Made by a program: the position numbers and the translations under genes. A stretch of DNA of 64,000 nt from NCBI RefSeq assembly GCF_017498505.1, contig NZ_CP071798.1, positions 3,459,501 through 3,523,500 of the forward strand, written 5' to 3'. The number at the start of each line of letters is the position of its first letter. The first letter of the stretch is position 1. Below are positions 23,642 to 32,169 of this stretch, one piece after another. The notes under the pieces were generated by a model. That model had not been told where the DNA came from, did no database searches, and worked only from the letters and a program-made list of their open reading frames with translations. The stretch is from Sporosarcina sp. Te-1 (GTDB lineage: Bacteria > Bacillota > Bacilli > Bacillales_A > Planococcaceae).

Positions 23642-23695
23642 ATGATAGGTAATCATTTTTATTATTTATATTCTATTTTAGATATTTTGCGGTGA
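23642..23695 (+). CDS. Possible 17-residue leader peptide
   Basis: GGAGG, three bases, ATG, then MIGNHFYYLYSILDILR and TGA, in the otherwise gene-free 430-base leader between the rightward promoter and the xpf-like gene. The spacing is shorter than ideal. It may be the residue of a lost early gene. Confidence 0.25.
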   Translation: MIGNHFYYLYSILDILR

Positions 23696-23699
23696 TAAT

Positions 23700-23978
23700 A
23701 CATATTGATTCGAGTAGTCACTTACAAAATGAGTTTCACCGAGTAATTAATTGAGTACGTGAGTGGATTCTTGTCGCGAATAGTGGTGCAAGAAGAAAAG
23801 TATGAGGGGGTGCAATAAAGCGAAGCGATTTCTAAATTAAATAGATCTTCATGAATATATCTAATGACTGAACCAGCATGATGACATTTCTCAGAGTAAT
23901 TAAAAAGGAATTGGGCAGAAATAGTGTCGCAAGTTGTACAGGTAGATGCCTTCAGATAAAGATAAAGGGGGAGTATGA
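23700..23978. other. Leader region without recognisable gene
   Basis: AT-rich; no frame with start and ribosome-binding site. In PBSX-type phages the early genes xkdA-D lie in this position; none remains. Confidence 0.4.
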
Positions 23979-24488
23979 ATGTTCAGTTGGTTAGATACCT
24001 TATTAGACGAATATATATCAAACCGAGTGGCGCTCAACAAGATGAAAGAATCCTTAAACACCAATAACCCTGAGAGCGAGAGTGATTTAAAATTGATTAA
24101 TAGCATGATTGCAAGTATGACGGAGTCGATTGAGTGGATGCAACTGGGGAAAGATCCAAAAGTTTATCGTGGAGTACATGAAAAAGCGGTTTATCAAAAA
24201 CGATCTTACGAAAATATTGATTTAATTCCGGATATTGCCGAACAGTTGGATAGTGAAAGTAGTAACGAAAAACACCTATTCATGTCAAAAGAAGAAAAAG
24301 TAATTATGGCCGACATCCTTTCCTCATTCTCTTTAAGGGAGCGGCAATGCTATCTCCTTCATGTGGCACATAACAAAAGCATGGGAGATATAGCGTTAGA
24401 ACTTGGCATTAGTAAAGGGACCGTACAAACACATATTAATCGGGCAAAGAAAAAAGTCGATGAAATAATGAGCTCGAAAGCATCATGA
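23979..24488 (+). CDS. xpf: Xpf-like late-transcription sigma factor of the tailocin
   Basis: 169 residues, ATG with GGGGGAG upstream. Region 4-type HTH near the C-terminus: SLRERQCYLLHVAHNKSMG, then LELGISKGTVQTHINRAKKK. Homologous over its length to 3209-3709 but clearly diverged. It is the first gene after the operator-controlled rightward promoter. By analogy with PBSX it should turn on the structural operon from the motif at 24643-24665. Confidence 0.85.
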   Translation: MFSWLDTLLDEYISNRVALNKMKESLNTNNPESESDLKLINSMIASMTESIEWMQLGKDPKVYRGVHEKAVYQKRSYENIDLIPDIAEQLDSESSNEKHLFMSKEEKVIMADILSSFSLRERQCYLLHVAHNKSMGDIALELGISKGTVQTHINRAKKKVDEIMSSKAS

Positions 24489-24518
24489 TTTTTAAACAAC
24501 ATATACATCTACTATTTC

Positions 24519-24560
24519 AGTGTGGACAAAGAGAGAATACACTTTGTCTACACGTTTTTT
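24519..24560 (+). terminator. Rho-independent terminator after xpf
   Basis: GTGTGGACAAAG and CTTTGTCTACAC arms (one G-T pair), then TTTTTT. It separates xpf transcription from the late operon. Confidence 0.8.
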
Positions 24561-24642
24561 ATATGAATCATGCCTGCTTCAATGGCTACTCTATTTCTAA
24601 TATAATCCTAAATAATATCGGCTCGTCCTACGCTTGTCATAC

Positions 24643-24665
24643 GAAGTCTGTATATATAGAGGGAG
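24643..24665 (+). promoter_or_regulatory. Probable Xpf-dependent late promoter, copy 2
   Basis: GAAGTCTGTATATATAGAGG at 24643-24662 matches 3726-3748 at 19 of 23 positions although the surrounding DNA is different. It lies after the xpf terminator and 190 bp before the first structural gene. Confidence 0.6.
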
Positions 24666-24853
24666 CGTTAAATCGAGGTACCCGCGGTTGGCAATGTACT
24701 CCCTATTGTGAGTCGTAATGGAGGTTGGTTACTTCCATTTGTTGATTCACGAATAAGAAGCTGTTTCGTCTTTTTCAGATTTGCAGACGTAAAAGATTCA
24801 AGTTGTTTCGAGGACGTAATCTCGTAAAAAGTCGTAAAAGGAGTGGAGCCTGT

Positions 24854-25348
24854 ATGAAACGCAGATTTTTGGAAGGTCTTGGTTTAGGGAAGGAAAAGAT
24901 TGATTCCATCATGTCTGTGCATGGGAAGACACTAGAATCCCATAAAGCCAAAGCTGCAAAGCTGCAGACAAGCCTTGAAGAACAGCTGTATCAACGCAAT
25001 AAGGATATAGAAAATCTAAAAGGTAATTTGAAAAGAAGTGAGGAGTTTCAGCGTCAATTGGCTAGATTGGAAGAATTACAACTCATCACAGCCTTGAAGC
25101 TAGCTCTAAAAGGTGAGGTTTATGACGTTGATATGGTGATTGAACGTATTGACTTGGAAAAAATTAAATTAGATACAGAGGGGAATGTAGCGGAAGGCTT
25201 TGATGAGCAGATTAAACTCCTACAAAAATCAAAGCCTTTTTTGTTCATACCGGAAGACAATACAACTTCAGTCGGTAGGGGTATGAAACCTACTCAAAGG
25301 AAACCAGAGAATAAACTCCTTGTAATTGTTAATGCGGAGTTCTTCTAA
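24854..25348 (+). CDS. Phage capsid scaffold (gp20-like) protein, vestigial
   Basis: 164 residues from ATG 24854 (AAAAGGAG upstream). A long coiled coil (HKAKAAKLQTSLEEQLYQRN, KDIENLKGNLKRSEEFQRQL) is followed by ALKLALKGEVYDVDMVIERI and KIKLDTEGNVAEGFDEQIKL, the conserved part of phage gp20-type scaffolding proteins. The C-terminus (ENKLLVIVNAEFF) is not typical and may be a truncation product. No capsid gene follows; the next gene is a tail gene. It marks where head genes were deleted, unless the protein has been given a new role. Confidence 0.7.
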   Translation: MKRRFLEGLGLGKEKIDSIMSVHGKTLESHKAKAAKLQTSLEEQLYQRNKDIENLKGNLKRSEEFQRQLARLEELQLITALKLALKGEVYDVDMVIERIDLEKIKLDTEGNVAEGFDEQIKLLQKSKPFLFIPEDNTTSVGRGMKPTQRKPENKLLVIVNAEFF

Positions 25349-25351
25349 TAG

Positions 25352-25405
25352 CTCGCCAACGGTTATTGTGCTCTTAGTAGAACGGTACGCTACCGTGAAG
25401 GCGAG
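25352..25405 (+). other. Structured leader before the tail genes
   Basis: CTCGCC and GGCGAG outer arms enclose a perfect ACGGTA-CGC-TACCGT hairpin (25382-25396). No T-tract follows. It may be an RNA-processing or stability element at the deletion junction. Confidence 0.4.
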
Positions 25406-25470
25406 AAAAGGAGTATGTCGCGTGCGCTGTCTTTACCAACACATCCTTGTAAATTCCTTAGGAGGTATTT

Positions 25471-25900
25471 GATGCAGATTAATGAAGTGGTAGATGCTAT
25501 TGCCAGTAAGCTGCATGAAATGTTTGGTGATGGCTATGGCATCTATACAGAGTCTATGGAGCAGGGCTTTAAAGAGCCTTGTTTTTTTATTGCATTGCTA
25601 GAACTGCAACAGTCGAAAGTAGTTGGCAATCGGTACCATAGATCAATGTCTTTTGATATTCAGTATTTTGGTACGGGAAAAAAAGATGTACATCGCACAG
25701 TCGATAAGCTGATGGAAGGAATGGAGTATATCCCCGCCTCGAACGGTGATTGGCTTAACGGTACGAATATGAAGGCTGCAATTCGTGAAGGTGTTATGCA
25801 TTTTCTTGTACATTACAATACCCATGTTTATAAAGAACCGGATCTGATCCCGACCATGGGAGATATTACGATAGAAACGAATAGGAAACGGAGTGGGTGA
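25471..25900 (+). CDS. Tail terminator-like protein
   Basis: 142 residues from ATG 25471 (TTAGGAGG upstream). INEVVDAIASKLHEMFGDGY, then CFFIALLELQQSKVVGNRYH and FDIQYFGTGKKDVHRTVDKL match the phage tail-terminator fold found before the sheath gene in PBSX-type phages. It would cap the growing tail. In a headless particle this cap is the natural end of assembly. Overlaps the next gene by eight bases. Confidence 0.65.
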
Positions 25901-26108
25901 ATTGGCAGATAAAAAAGAAGTTGTTACATCCAGTTCTGGCGAAAACATGCATGATGTTACTTTTAGTAAAAAAGCACTTACAGCTAGCAAAAGATATTTA
26001 CAACATCAAGATGTATTAAAGGCCATTTTAGATGATAGTAAGCAATATACATTTACTGAAGTGAATCAAGTATTACAAAGATTTTTGAAAGGGAAGGTGG
26101 GTAATTAA
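25893..26108 (+). CDS. Small phage tail protein of unknown function
   Basis: 71 residues, GTG start inside the previous gene (a TTG slightly downstream is possible). Basic; KKALTASKRYLQHQDVLKAI, then YTFTEVNQVLQRFLKGKV. A short gene of this type is usual directly before the sheath gene in PBSX-like clusters. Stop overlaps the sheath start (TAATG). Confidence 0.65.
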   Translation: MGELADKKEVVTSSSGENMHDVTFSKKALTASKRYLQHQDVLKAILDDSKQYTFTEVNQVLQRFLKGKVGN

Positions 26109-27418
26109 TGGCATTAGGCGGTGGGACGTTTCTAACGCAAAACAAAAAGCTTAACGGTACGTATATAAACTTTGTCAGTGTAGCCAGAGCAACTGCCTCA
26201 TTAGGTGATCGAGGATATGCAGCGCTGCCGATTCCTCTTGATTGGGGAGTAGATGGAGAAGTCTTCACAGTAACACAATCTGATCTGCAGAAGAATTGCC
26301 AATCTATTTTCGGATATGACTATACTCATGAGAAGTTGAAGGGAATTCGAGATCTTTTCAAGAACATTCACACGGCATTTTTCTATAAATTGATGAAGAA
26401 CGGTGTTGCTGCTTCCAACGTTTATGGTACAGCTAGGCATAAGGGAGTTCGAGGTAATGATTTAACAACGGTAGTCCAACCCAATGTGGACAGCCCTGAG
26501 AAAATGGATGTACTCACTTACTTAGACTCTAACCTAGTTGACGAGCAAACGGTCGAACCGAGCACTAACCATCTGCAAGATAATGATTTCGTTGTATGGA
26601 AGAGGGATGTCGATCTGATGGCCACGGCAGGTACCCCTTTCACGCTTGGAGCGAACGGTGAGCCGGTGGAAGGAGCTGAGCACCAAGAGGCATTGACAGC
26701 ATTGGAATCGTACACATTCAACGCAATTGGTTGTTTATCTTCGGTAGAGACAGTAAAGAACTTGTACATTGAATTTACCAAACGCCTGCGAGATCAAGTT
26801 GGTGTTAAGTTCCAGTGTATCGTTCATAAAGAAAAGGCCGATTATGAAGGGGTTATTTCGGTCAAAAATAATGTGCTGGATGATGAGAATGTGACATCCA
26901 TGGTGTTCTGGACGACCGGGGCAGCTGCAGGTTGCCCTATTAACAAATCCAATACAAACAAAAAATATGACGGTGAATTCATAGTGGATACCAAATTCAG
27001 TCAGCCTGAATTGGAGGTTGCCAGCAAGGGAGGGGAGTTCACGTTCCATCAAGTTGGTGATGAGGTGCGTGTACTTGATGATATAAATACTTTTACTTCC
27101 TTCACTGTAGAGAAGAACGAAGACTTTAACAGCAATCAAACCATCCGGCTACTTGACCAAATTGGCAATGATATCGCGGTACTGTTCAACACGAAATATC
27201 TAGGACAGGTTCCAAATGATCGAGCCGGGCAAATTGCACTCTGGAATGACATTACGAAACATCATCAGGAATTGCAGAAGCTTCGTGCCTTAGAGGACTT
27301 TACACCTGATGATGTGACGGTATCCAAAGGAGAAACAAAAAAGTCAGTTGTTGTTACTGACTACGTAACGCCAGTAAATGCAATGGCTCAATTGTATATG
27401 ACCGTAATGGTCGCTTAA
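26108..27418 (+). CDS. xkdK: Contractile tail sheath protein (XkdK family)
   Basis: 436 residues, ATG with GAAAGGGAAGGTG upstream. Typical Phage_sheath_1 opening (ALGGGTFLTQNKKLNGTYIN, FVSVARATASLGDRGYAALP) and C-terminal NDITKHHQELQKLRALEDFT. It matches the length of PBSX XkdK. Its presence shows the tail is contractile, of R-type. Followed 16 bp later by the tube gene with its own ribosome-binding site, as expected for two abundant proteins. Confidence 0.9.
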   Translation: MALGGGTFLTQNKKLNGTYINFVSVARATASLGDRGYAALPIPLDWGVDGEVFTVTQSDLQKNCQSIFGYDYTHEKLKGIRDLFKNIHTAFFYKLMKNGVAASNVYGTARHKGVRGNDLTTVVQPNVDSPEKMDVLTYLDSNLVDEQTVEPSTNHLQDNDFVVWKRDVDLMATAGTPFTLGANGEPVEGAEHQEALTALESYTFNAIGCLSSVETVKNLYIEFTKRLRDQVGVKFQCIVHKEKADYEGVISVKNNVLDDENVTSMVFWTTGAAAGCPINKSNTNKKYDGEFIVDTKFSQPELEVASKGGEFTFHQVGDEVRVLDDINTFTSFTVEKNEDFNSNQTIRLLDQIGNDIAVLFNTKYLGQVPNDRAGQIALWNDITKHHQELQKLRALEDFTPDDVTVSKGETKKSVVVTDYVTPVNAMAQLYMTVMVA

Positions 27419-27434
27419 GAAAGGGGAGAACTAC

Positions 27435-27929
27435 ATGTTAAAATTGGATTTGCAATTTTTCGCGGAGACCATGCATGCGAAGGACGCAATCAATGCTGCT
27501 TTAGCGGAATGTTTCGTAACAATTAACGGGAACCGTTATAATTTCATGCAAGCAATTAATTTGGAAGCGAAATTTAATAAAATTAAGTCGAAAGTTCCGA
27601 TTTTAGGCAAAACAGGGAAGGGAAATAAATCCACAGGCTGGGAAGGTGAAGGTTCAGCTACCTTTCACTATAACACTTCGATCTTTCGGGAATTGCTATA
27701 TCAATTCAAAGACACGGGATCGGATATTTACTTCGATATTCAAATAACAAATTACGACCCGACTTCAGGGGTGGGACGTCAAACTGTCATATTGAAAGAC
27801 TGTAATATCGATGGTGGGGTATTAGCCAAGTTTGACGCAGACGCTGAGTACCTTGAAGAAGAGTTGGAGTTCACCTTCGAGGATTTTGAAATGCCGGAGA
27901 AATTCAACATACTAACAGGTATGCAATAA
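27435..27929 (+). CDS. xkdM: Tail tube protein (XkdM family)
   Basis: 164 residues, ATG with AAAGGGGAG upstream. ECFVTINGNRYNFMQAINLE and GEGSATFHYNTSIFRELLYQ fit XkdM-type tube proteins (DUF2001). The N-terminus begins MLKLDLQFFAE, a stretch more often seen at the start of phage capsid or scaffold proteins, so a short 5' segment may have been acquired by recombination. Confidence 0.85.
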   Translation: MLKLDLQFFAETMHAKDAINAALAECFVTINGNRYNFMQAINLEAKFNKIKSKVPILGKTGKGNKSTGWEGEGSATFHYNTSIFRELLYQFKDTGSDIYFDIQITNYDPTSGVGRQTVILKDCNIDGGVLAKFDADAEYLEEELEFTFEDFEMPEKFNILTGMQ

Positions 27930-27932
27930 AAC

Positions 27933-27964
27933 AAAGGCCGCTTTTTACTAGCGGCCTTTCCTAT
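27933..27964 (+). terminator. Strong hairpin between tube and chaperone genes
   Basis: AAAGGCCGCT and AGCGGCCTTT are perfect 10-bp arms. It probably reduces transcription into the later genes so that sheath and tube are made in excess. Confidence 0.75.
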
Positions 27965-27984
27965 TACACATAGAAAAGGACTAG

Positions 27985-28419
27985 GTGAAAAAATTGGGTA
28001 ATTTATCAGCATTTTTGGCACAAAACGTAATGAAGGTCGAGAACATAAAATATGCAGCATCTAAGCGGATTGTCCAAGAGGGGAAACCAGTGGAATGGGA
28101 AATTGGGGCAATCACTGGAGAAGAAGATGAAGCATTGCGGAAAGAATGCACGAAGCGTGTACCGGTTCCCGGCAAACGTAATGCGTTTATTCCAGAAACA
28201 GATTTCACAAAGTATCTATCTAAATTGGTTGTAAAGTGTACCATTTTCCCGAATCTGAACGATGCAGAGTTGCAAAATAGTTATGGCGTGATGGGGGCCG
28301 AGGAATTGGTGAAAACCATGCTAACTCCGGGTGAATATGCCGACTATGCAGCAAAGGTCCAAGAGGTGAATGGGTTTAACATTCCACTGGATGAAGCAGT
28401 CGAAGAAGCAAAAAACTGA
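27985..28419 (+). CDS. xkdN: Tail assembly chaperone (XkdN family), zero-frame product
   Basis: 144 residues, GTG with AAAAGGA upstream. WEIGAITGEEDEALRKECTK and YGVMGAEELVKTMLTPGEYA are typical of PBSX XkdN. The last codons GCA AAA AAC TGA contain the slippery heptamer A-AAA-AAC (28410-28416) directly before the stop. A -1 shift joins it to a 61-codon extension, giving the usual short and long (G and G-T) chaperone forms that load the tape measure. Confidence 0.85.
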   Translation: MKKLGNLSAFLAQNVMKVENIKYAASKRIVQEGKPVEWEIGAITGEEDEALRKECTKRVPVPGKRNAFIPETDFTKYLSKLVVKCTIFPNLNDAELQNSYGVMGAEELVKTMLTPGEYADYAAKVQEVNGFNIPLDEAVEEAKN

Positions 28420-28601
28420 TTGATGGAGGTGATTATGAGGCTAACATCGCTTATTATTGCCTTCATAAATTAAAAAAATGGCCACATGAATTTGAGGCTT
28501 TGCCTAAGTATGAGAAAGCGTTTGTCATTGCTGCCATACAGATTAAAATGGATGCAGAAAAGAAGGCCGAGAAGCAAGCGAAAAAAAGAGGTAGGAGATA
28601 A
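28410..28601 (+). CDS. Chaperone extension reached by -1 frameshift
   Basis: After slippage at 28410-28416 translation continues KKLIDGGDYEANIAYYCLHK, LKKWPHEFEALPKYEKAFVI, AAIQIKMDAEKKAEKQ to TAA at 28599-28601. The part lacks its own good start; the ATGs in the region belong to other frames. Composition and helix content match T-domain extensions of tail chaperones. Confidence 0.75.
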   Translation, partial: KKLIDGGDYEANIAYYCLHKLKKWPHEFEALPKYEKAFVIAAIQIKMDAEKKAEKQAKKRGRR

Positions 28602-28667
28602 CAACGCCATGCTGTTTTGGAATGAATTATGCAGCCTTTTTATTTTGCTGAAAAGGAAGGTGATAAA

Positions 28668-30548
28668 ATGGCCACGATCCGTACAGCATTCCAATCGCTG
28701 GGAAATATGAATCGTATCTTTGATACAGTCCAACAAGGTTATCAGAATGTAAACGATGTAATCAATATCTTTGATGACATGACAAGTAAAAATGTCCAAC
28801 TGAATTTACTAGTTGAAGACAATGGTAGTGTGGGGGAACTTCAGAATTCTATTTTTGAAGCTGCTAAAGGATCGCGTTCTTCCTATCCGGAAATGGTGGA
28901 TACTGTAACTGGTTTAAGACAGGGTTCCCCAGAGGTGTTTTCTGATAATGATGAAACAATTGCGTTTGCCGAAGTTCTAAATAAACAGTTTATCATTGCT
29001 GGAGCCACTCAAGAGGAAATGTCAACTGCGAGTATGCAAATGGTACAAGCTTTAGGATCTGGCGTGTTGCAGGGAGAGGAACTAAACACAGTATTCAAAG
29101 CAGCTCCGAACGTGATTCAATCAATTGCTGATTATTTACATGTGCCTATCGGGAAAATTCAAGAGATGGCATCAGAAGGGGAAATCACTTCACAGATAGT
29201 TAAAAACGCTATGCTGATGTCGATTGAAGAGACGAATCAAGCGTTTGATTCGATGCCGATGACTTTTTCAAACATATGGACTAGCTTAAAAAACGAATCT
29301 TATAATGCGGTAGATACAATAGTGCAAAAAATTAACGAAATGGCAAATAACGTGAAGTTCCAAACGGTAGTTGACCAAATAATTAATTCCCTAGATTTAC
29401 TTGTCGCTATCGTAACAGCTAGTTTCGATATATTAAGCCTGGCGGCGGAATTTATATACGATAACTGGTCCTTAATTGAGCCTATTATTTGGGGTGTTGT
29501 TGCCGCATTATTCGTTTACAATGCAACGATGGGAATCGCATGGTTCACTACACTTCGAGATATTGGAGCGAAACTTTGGAGTATTGCCGTTTCGTGGGCT
29601 CAAACAGCAGCTATATTCGCATTAATGGTTGCACAGGATGGTCTAAATGCAGCCTTGGCGGCGTGCCCGTTAACTTGGATCCTAATAGGGATCATCGCGA
29701 TCATCGCTATTTTTTATGCAGCTGTAGCGGCAGTCAATCATTTTGCCGGCACCTCTTACTCGGCAACAGGTTTAATTGCAGGAGCGTTCGCAGTCTTAGG
29801 CGCTTTTCTATGGAACTTATTTTTAGGTGTTTTTGATTTTATTCTCGGGATAATCAATGCTTTAGTTAATCCGTTCATCGAGATTGCCAATTTTATCGGT
29901 AATGTATTCACCAATCCCATTTCGTCAATTATATATGCATTTCACGGTATGGCTGATGGTATCCTAGGAACACTTCAAAAAATCGCATCAGCCATGGATT
30001 TCATTTTTGGATCGAATATGGCTGATACTGTCGGAAATTGGCGTGCTGGCCTAAAGACGTTAGCGGACAAAGCGGTGGAGGAGTATGCGCCTGACGAAAA
30101 TTATCAAAATGTCATAGATAAACTGGATTTGAGTGTAGATAGTCTTGGCTTGAAGCGGTTTGAGTATAGCGCGGCTTGGGATGCGGGAAACGACTGGGGT
30201 GCCAACCTTTTTAATAGTGACTCTCCTCAGGAGGTTCCTAAAGACAATTCATATGACGACATCATGAAGGGATTACCAGACGCATTTGGCCCGCTTACAG
30301 ACAATGGTAAAGAGACGGCAGGCAACACCGCGAAGATGGCTAAGTCCATGGAGGGTGCTGAGGAGGATCTAAAGTATCTGCGTGATTTGGCGGAACGGGA
30401 TGTTATCAATCGATTCACCACAGCTGAAATTAAAGTAGATTTCAGCAGCCAAAACACGATAAATTCGGGGCTCGATCTCGATGGCATCATTGATCAGTTC
30501 ACTAAAAAACTGGAAGAAGCGATTGACATTGCGGCAGAGGGGGCGTGA
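28668..30548 (+). CDS. xkdO: Tail tape measure protein (XkdO-like, short)
   Basis: 626 residues from ATG 28668 (AAGGAAGG upstream). The tape-measure domain is clear: MSTASMQMVQALGSGVLQGE, ELNTVFKAAPNVIQSIADYL. Residues 250-430 are hydrophobic with several membrane-like segments (LTWILIGIIAIIAIFYAAVA). It is about half the length of PBSX XkdO (roughly 1300 residues). Tape length sets tail length at about 0.15 nm per residue, so a tail near 95 nm is expected. Confidence 0.85.
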   Translation: MATIRTAFQSLGNMNRIFDTVQQGYQNVNDVINIFDDMTSKNVQLNLLVEDNGSVGELQNSIFEAAKGSRSSYPEMVDTVTGLRQGSPEVFSDNDETIAFAEVLNKQFIIAGATQEEMSTASMQMVQALGSGVLQGEELNTVFKAAPNVIQSIADYLHVPIGKIQEMASEGEITSQIVKNAMLMSIEETNQAFDSMPMTFSNIWTSLKNESYNAVDTIVQKINEMANNVKFQTVVDQIINSLDLLVAIVTASFDILSLAAEFIYDNWSLIEPIIWGVVAALFVYNATMGIAWFTTLRDIGAKLWSIAVSWAQTAAIFALMVAQDGLNAALAACPLTWILIGIIAIIAIFYAAVAAVNHFAGTSYSATGLIAGAFAVLGAFLWNLFLGVFDFILGIINALVNPFIEIANFIGNVFTNPISSIIYAFHGMADGILGTLQKIASAMDFIFGSNMADTVGNWRAGLKTLADKAVEEYAPDENYQNVIDKLDLSVDSLGLKRFEYSAAWDAGNDWGANLFNSDSPQEVPKDNSYDDIMKGLPDAFGPLTDNGKETAGNTAKMAKSMEGAEEDLKYLRDLAERDVINRFTTAEIKVDFSSQNTINSGLDLDGIIDQFTKKLEEAIDIAAEGA

Positions 30549-30551
30549 AAA

Positions 30552-31214
30552 TTGTACCTATTCTTTATGGACGGTGTCCAACTTCCTGTGGCGCCTCCTA
30601 AGCTGAAAACAAAAATTAAAAATAACAATAAGACGATAACCCTTATAAATGAAGGGGAAGTCAATCTATTAAAGACAGCTGGACTGACCGAGCTGTCTTT
30701 TGATATTGAGCTGCCAAACGCAGCATACCCATACGCCGCATATCCGGATGGGTTTCAGGCCGCTACCTATTATCTTGAAAAATTCGAAAGGCTGAAAATC
30801 GATAAGGAGCCCTTTCAATTCATCGTGACCCGAACGAAACCAAACGGCGATCTCCTCTTTGATACGAATTTAAAGGTGACACTTGAAGATTATGAAATCA
30901 TTGAGGATGCAACGAATGGTTTTGATATTGAAGTGGCAATTGAGTTGAAACAATACCGTGACTACGGAACGAAAAAGTTGGTGGTTAAGGCGGCACCTGA
31001 AGGCTCAAAATCATCAAAGAAGGTTGCGACCGTTACGAACCGATCGAGCGCCAAAACACCGGCTAAATCCTACACCGTTAAAGCTGGGGACACGCTGTGG
31101 GGAATTTGTCAAAAAGAATTGGGCAATGGCTCGAAATACAAGGAAATTGCAAAATTAAATGGCATCAAGAATCCCGGAATGATTAAAGCTGGGCAGGTGA
31201 TCAGGTTTGAGTAA
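30552..31214 (+). CDS. xkdP: LysM-containing baseplate/hub protein (XkdP family)
   Basis: 220 residues, TTG start with GGGGGCG upstream. Residues 1-150 are a beta-rich gp53-like domain (NKTITLINEGEVNLLKTAGL, LKVTLEDYEII). Residues 173-219 are a LysM domain (YTVKAGDTLWGICQKELGNG, IKAGQVIRF), which binds peptidoglycan. Overlaps the next gene by eight bases. Confidence 0.85.
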   Translation: MYLFFMDGVQLPVAPPKLKTKIKNNNKTITLINEGEVNLLKTAGLTELSFDIELPNAAYPYAAYPDGFQAATYYLEKFERLKIDKEPFQFIVTRTKPNGDLLFDTNLKVTLEDYEIIEDATNGFDIEVAIELKQYRDYGTKKLVVKAAPEGSKSSKKVATVTNRSSAKTPAKSYTVKAGDTLWGICQKELGNGSKYKEIAKLNGIKNPGMIKAGQVIRFE

Positions 31215-32169
31215 AGCTCAATTAATCATTCAAAACGGAGGCAAGATGATGGAGCCGGCTGTTGAGGAAGGGATTACATGGGAAACGACTCGAAAAGGAG
31301 TCCCTGGGAAGCTTACATTTTCTGTGATGAAAGACGTGTCACTTGGATTTCAAGAGGGAAATGCGGTCCGTTTCATCTATGACGGAAACAAGATATTCTA
31401 TGGCTTTGTCTTTTCTAAAAGTCGGACGAGTAACGATATGATTGTTGTTACTTGTTACGATCAGCTCCGCTATTTCAAGAACAAGGACACGTATGTATAC
31501 AAAAACAAAACGGCTAACGAGTTTCTGCAGATGCTCATTGCAGACTTTAATCTGAAAGCCGGTAGAATCGAGAACACAGGTTTTAAGATCCCGTCCTGTG
31601 TTGAAGATAACAAGACACTTTTTGACATGGCTCAAAACGCTTTAGATATCACGCTGCAGAACACGAGAAAAATGTTTGTCCTTTACGATGATTTTGGTGC
31701 CATCGCTTTGCAGAATATTGCATCGATGAAACTAGATATACTGATTGACGAGAACACAGGCGAAAGCTTTGATTATACGTCAACCATTGATTCAAACACC
31801 TATAACAAAATCAAGCTCTCTTTTGAAAATGAAGAGAAGGGCAAGCGTGAAATTTATATTGCCCAAGACAGTGAGCACATGAACGAGTGGGGTGTACTGC
31901 AGTTCTATGAAACAATCCAAGAGAATGTTAATGGGAAAGCGAAAGCGGATGCTCTGCTTTCCTTATACAATCAAAAATCAAGAAATCTCAGTGTGAAACG
32001 TGCATTTGGAGACTTTAGAGTTCGAGCTGGAAGCAGTCTGGGGGTTGGACTGTATCTAGGGGATATCACGGTAGCGAATTACATGGTGGTAGAGAATGTG
32101 AAACATACGTTTAACGAAAGCGATCATTACATGGATTTGAGTTTGATTGGTGGTGGGTTTGATGCGTAG
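31207..32169 (+). CDS. xkdQ: Baseplate hub protein (XkdQ family)
   Basis: 320 residues, TTG start within the previous gene. GITWETTRKGVPGKLTFSVM, then FIYDGNKIFYGFVFSKSRTS and the closing ENVKHTFNESDHYMDLSLIG fit XkdQ/gpD-like hub proteins that form the central needle hub. Stop overlaps the XkdR start. Confidence 0.85.
   Translation: MSKAQLIIQNGGKMMEPAVEEGITWETTRKGVPGKLTFSVMKDVSLGFQEGNAVRFIYDGNKIFYGFVFSKSRTSNDMIVVTCYDQLRYFKNKDTYVYKNKTANEFLQMLIADFNLKAGRIENTGFKIPSCVEDNKTLFDMAQNALDITLQNTRKMFVLYDDFGAIALQNIASMKLDILIDENTGESFDYTSTIDSNTYNKIKLSFENEEKGKREIYIAQDSEHMNEWGVLQFYETIQENVNGKAKADALLSLYNQKSRNLSVKRAFGDFRVRAGSSLGVGLYLGDITVANYMVVENVKHTFNESDHYMDLSLIGGGFDA

Noticed and set aside
28486-28710. Independent 74-codon gene before the tape measure
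   Set aside because: The region is better explained by the -1 frameshift extension (ending 28601) and the tape-measure start at 28668.
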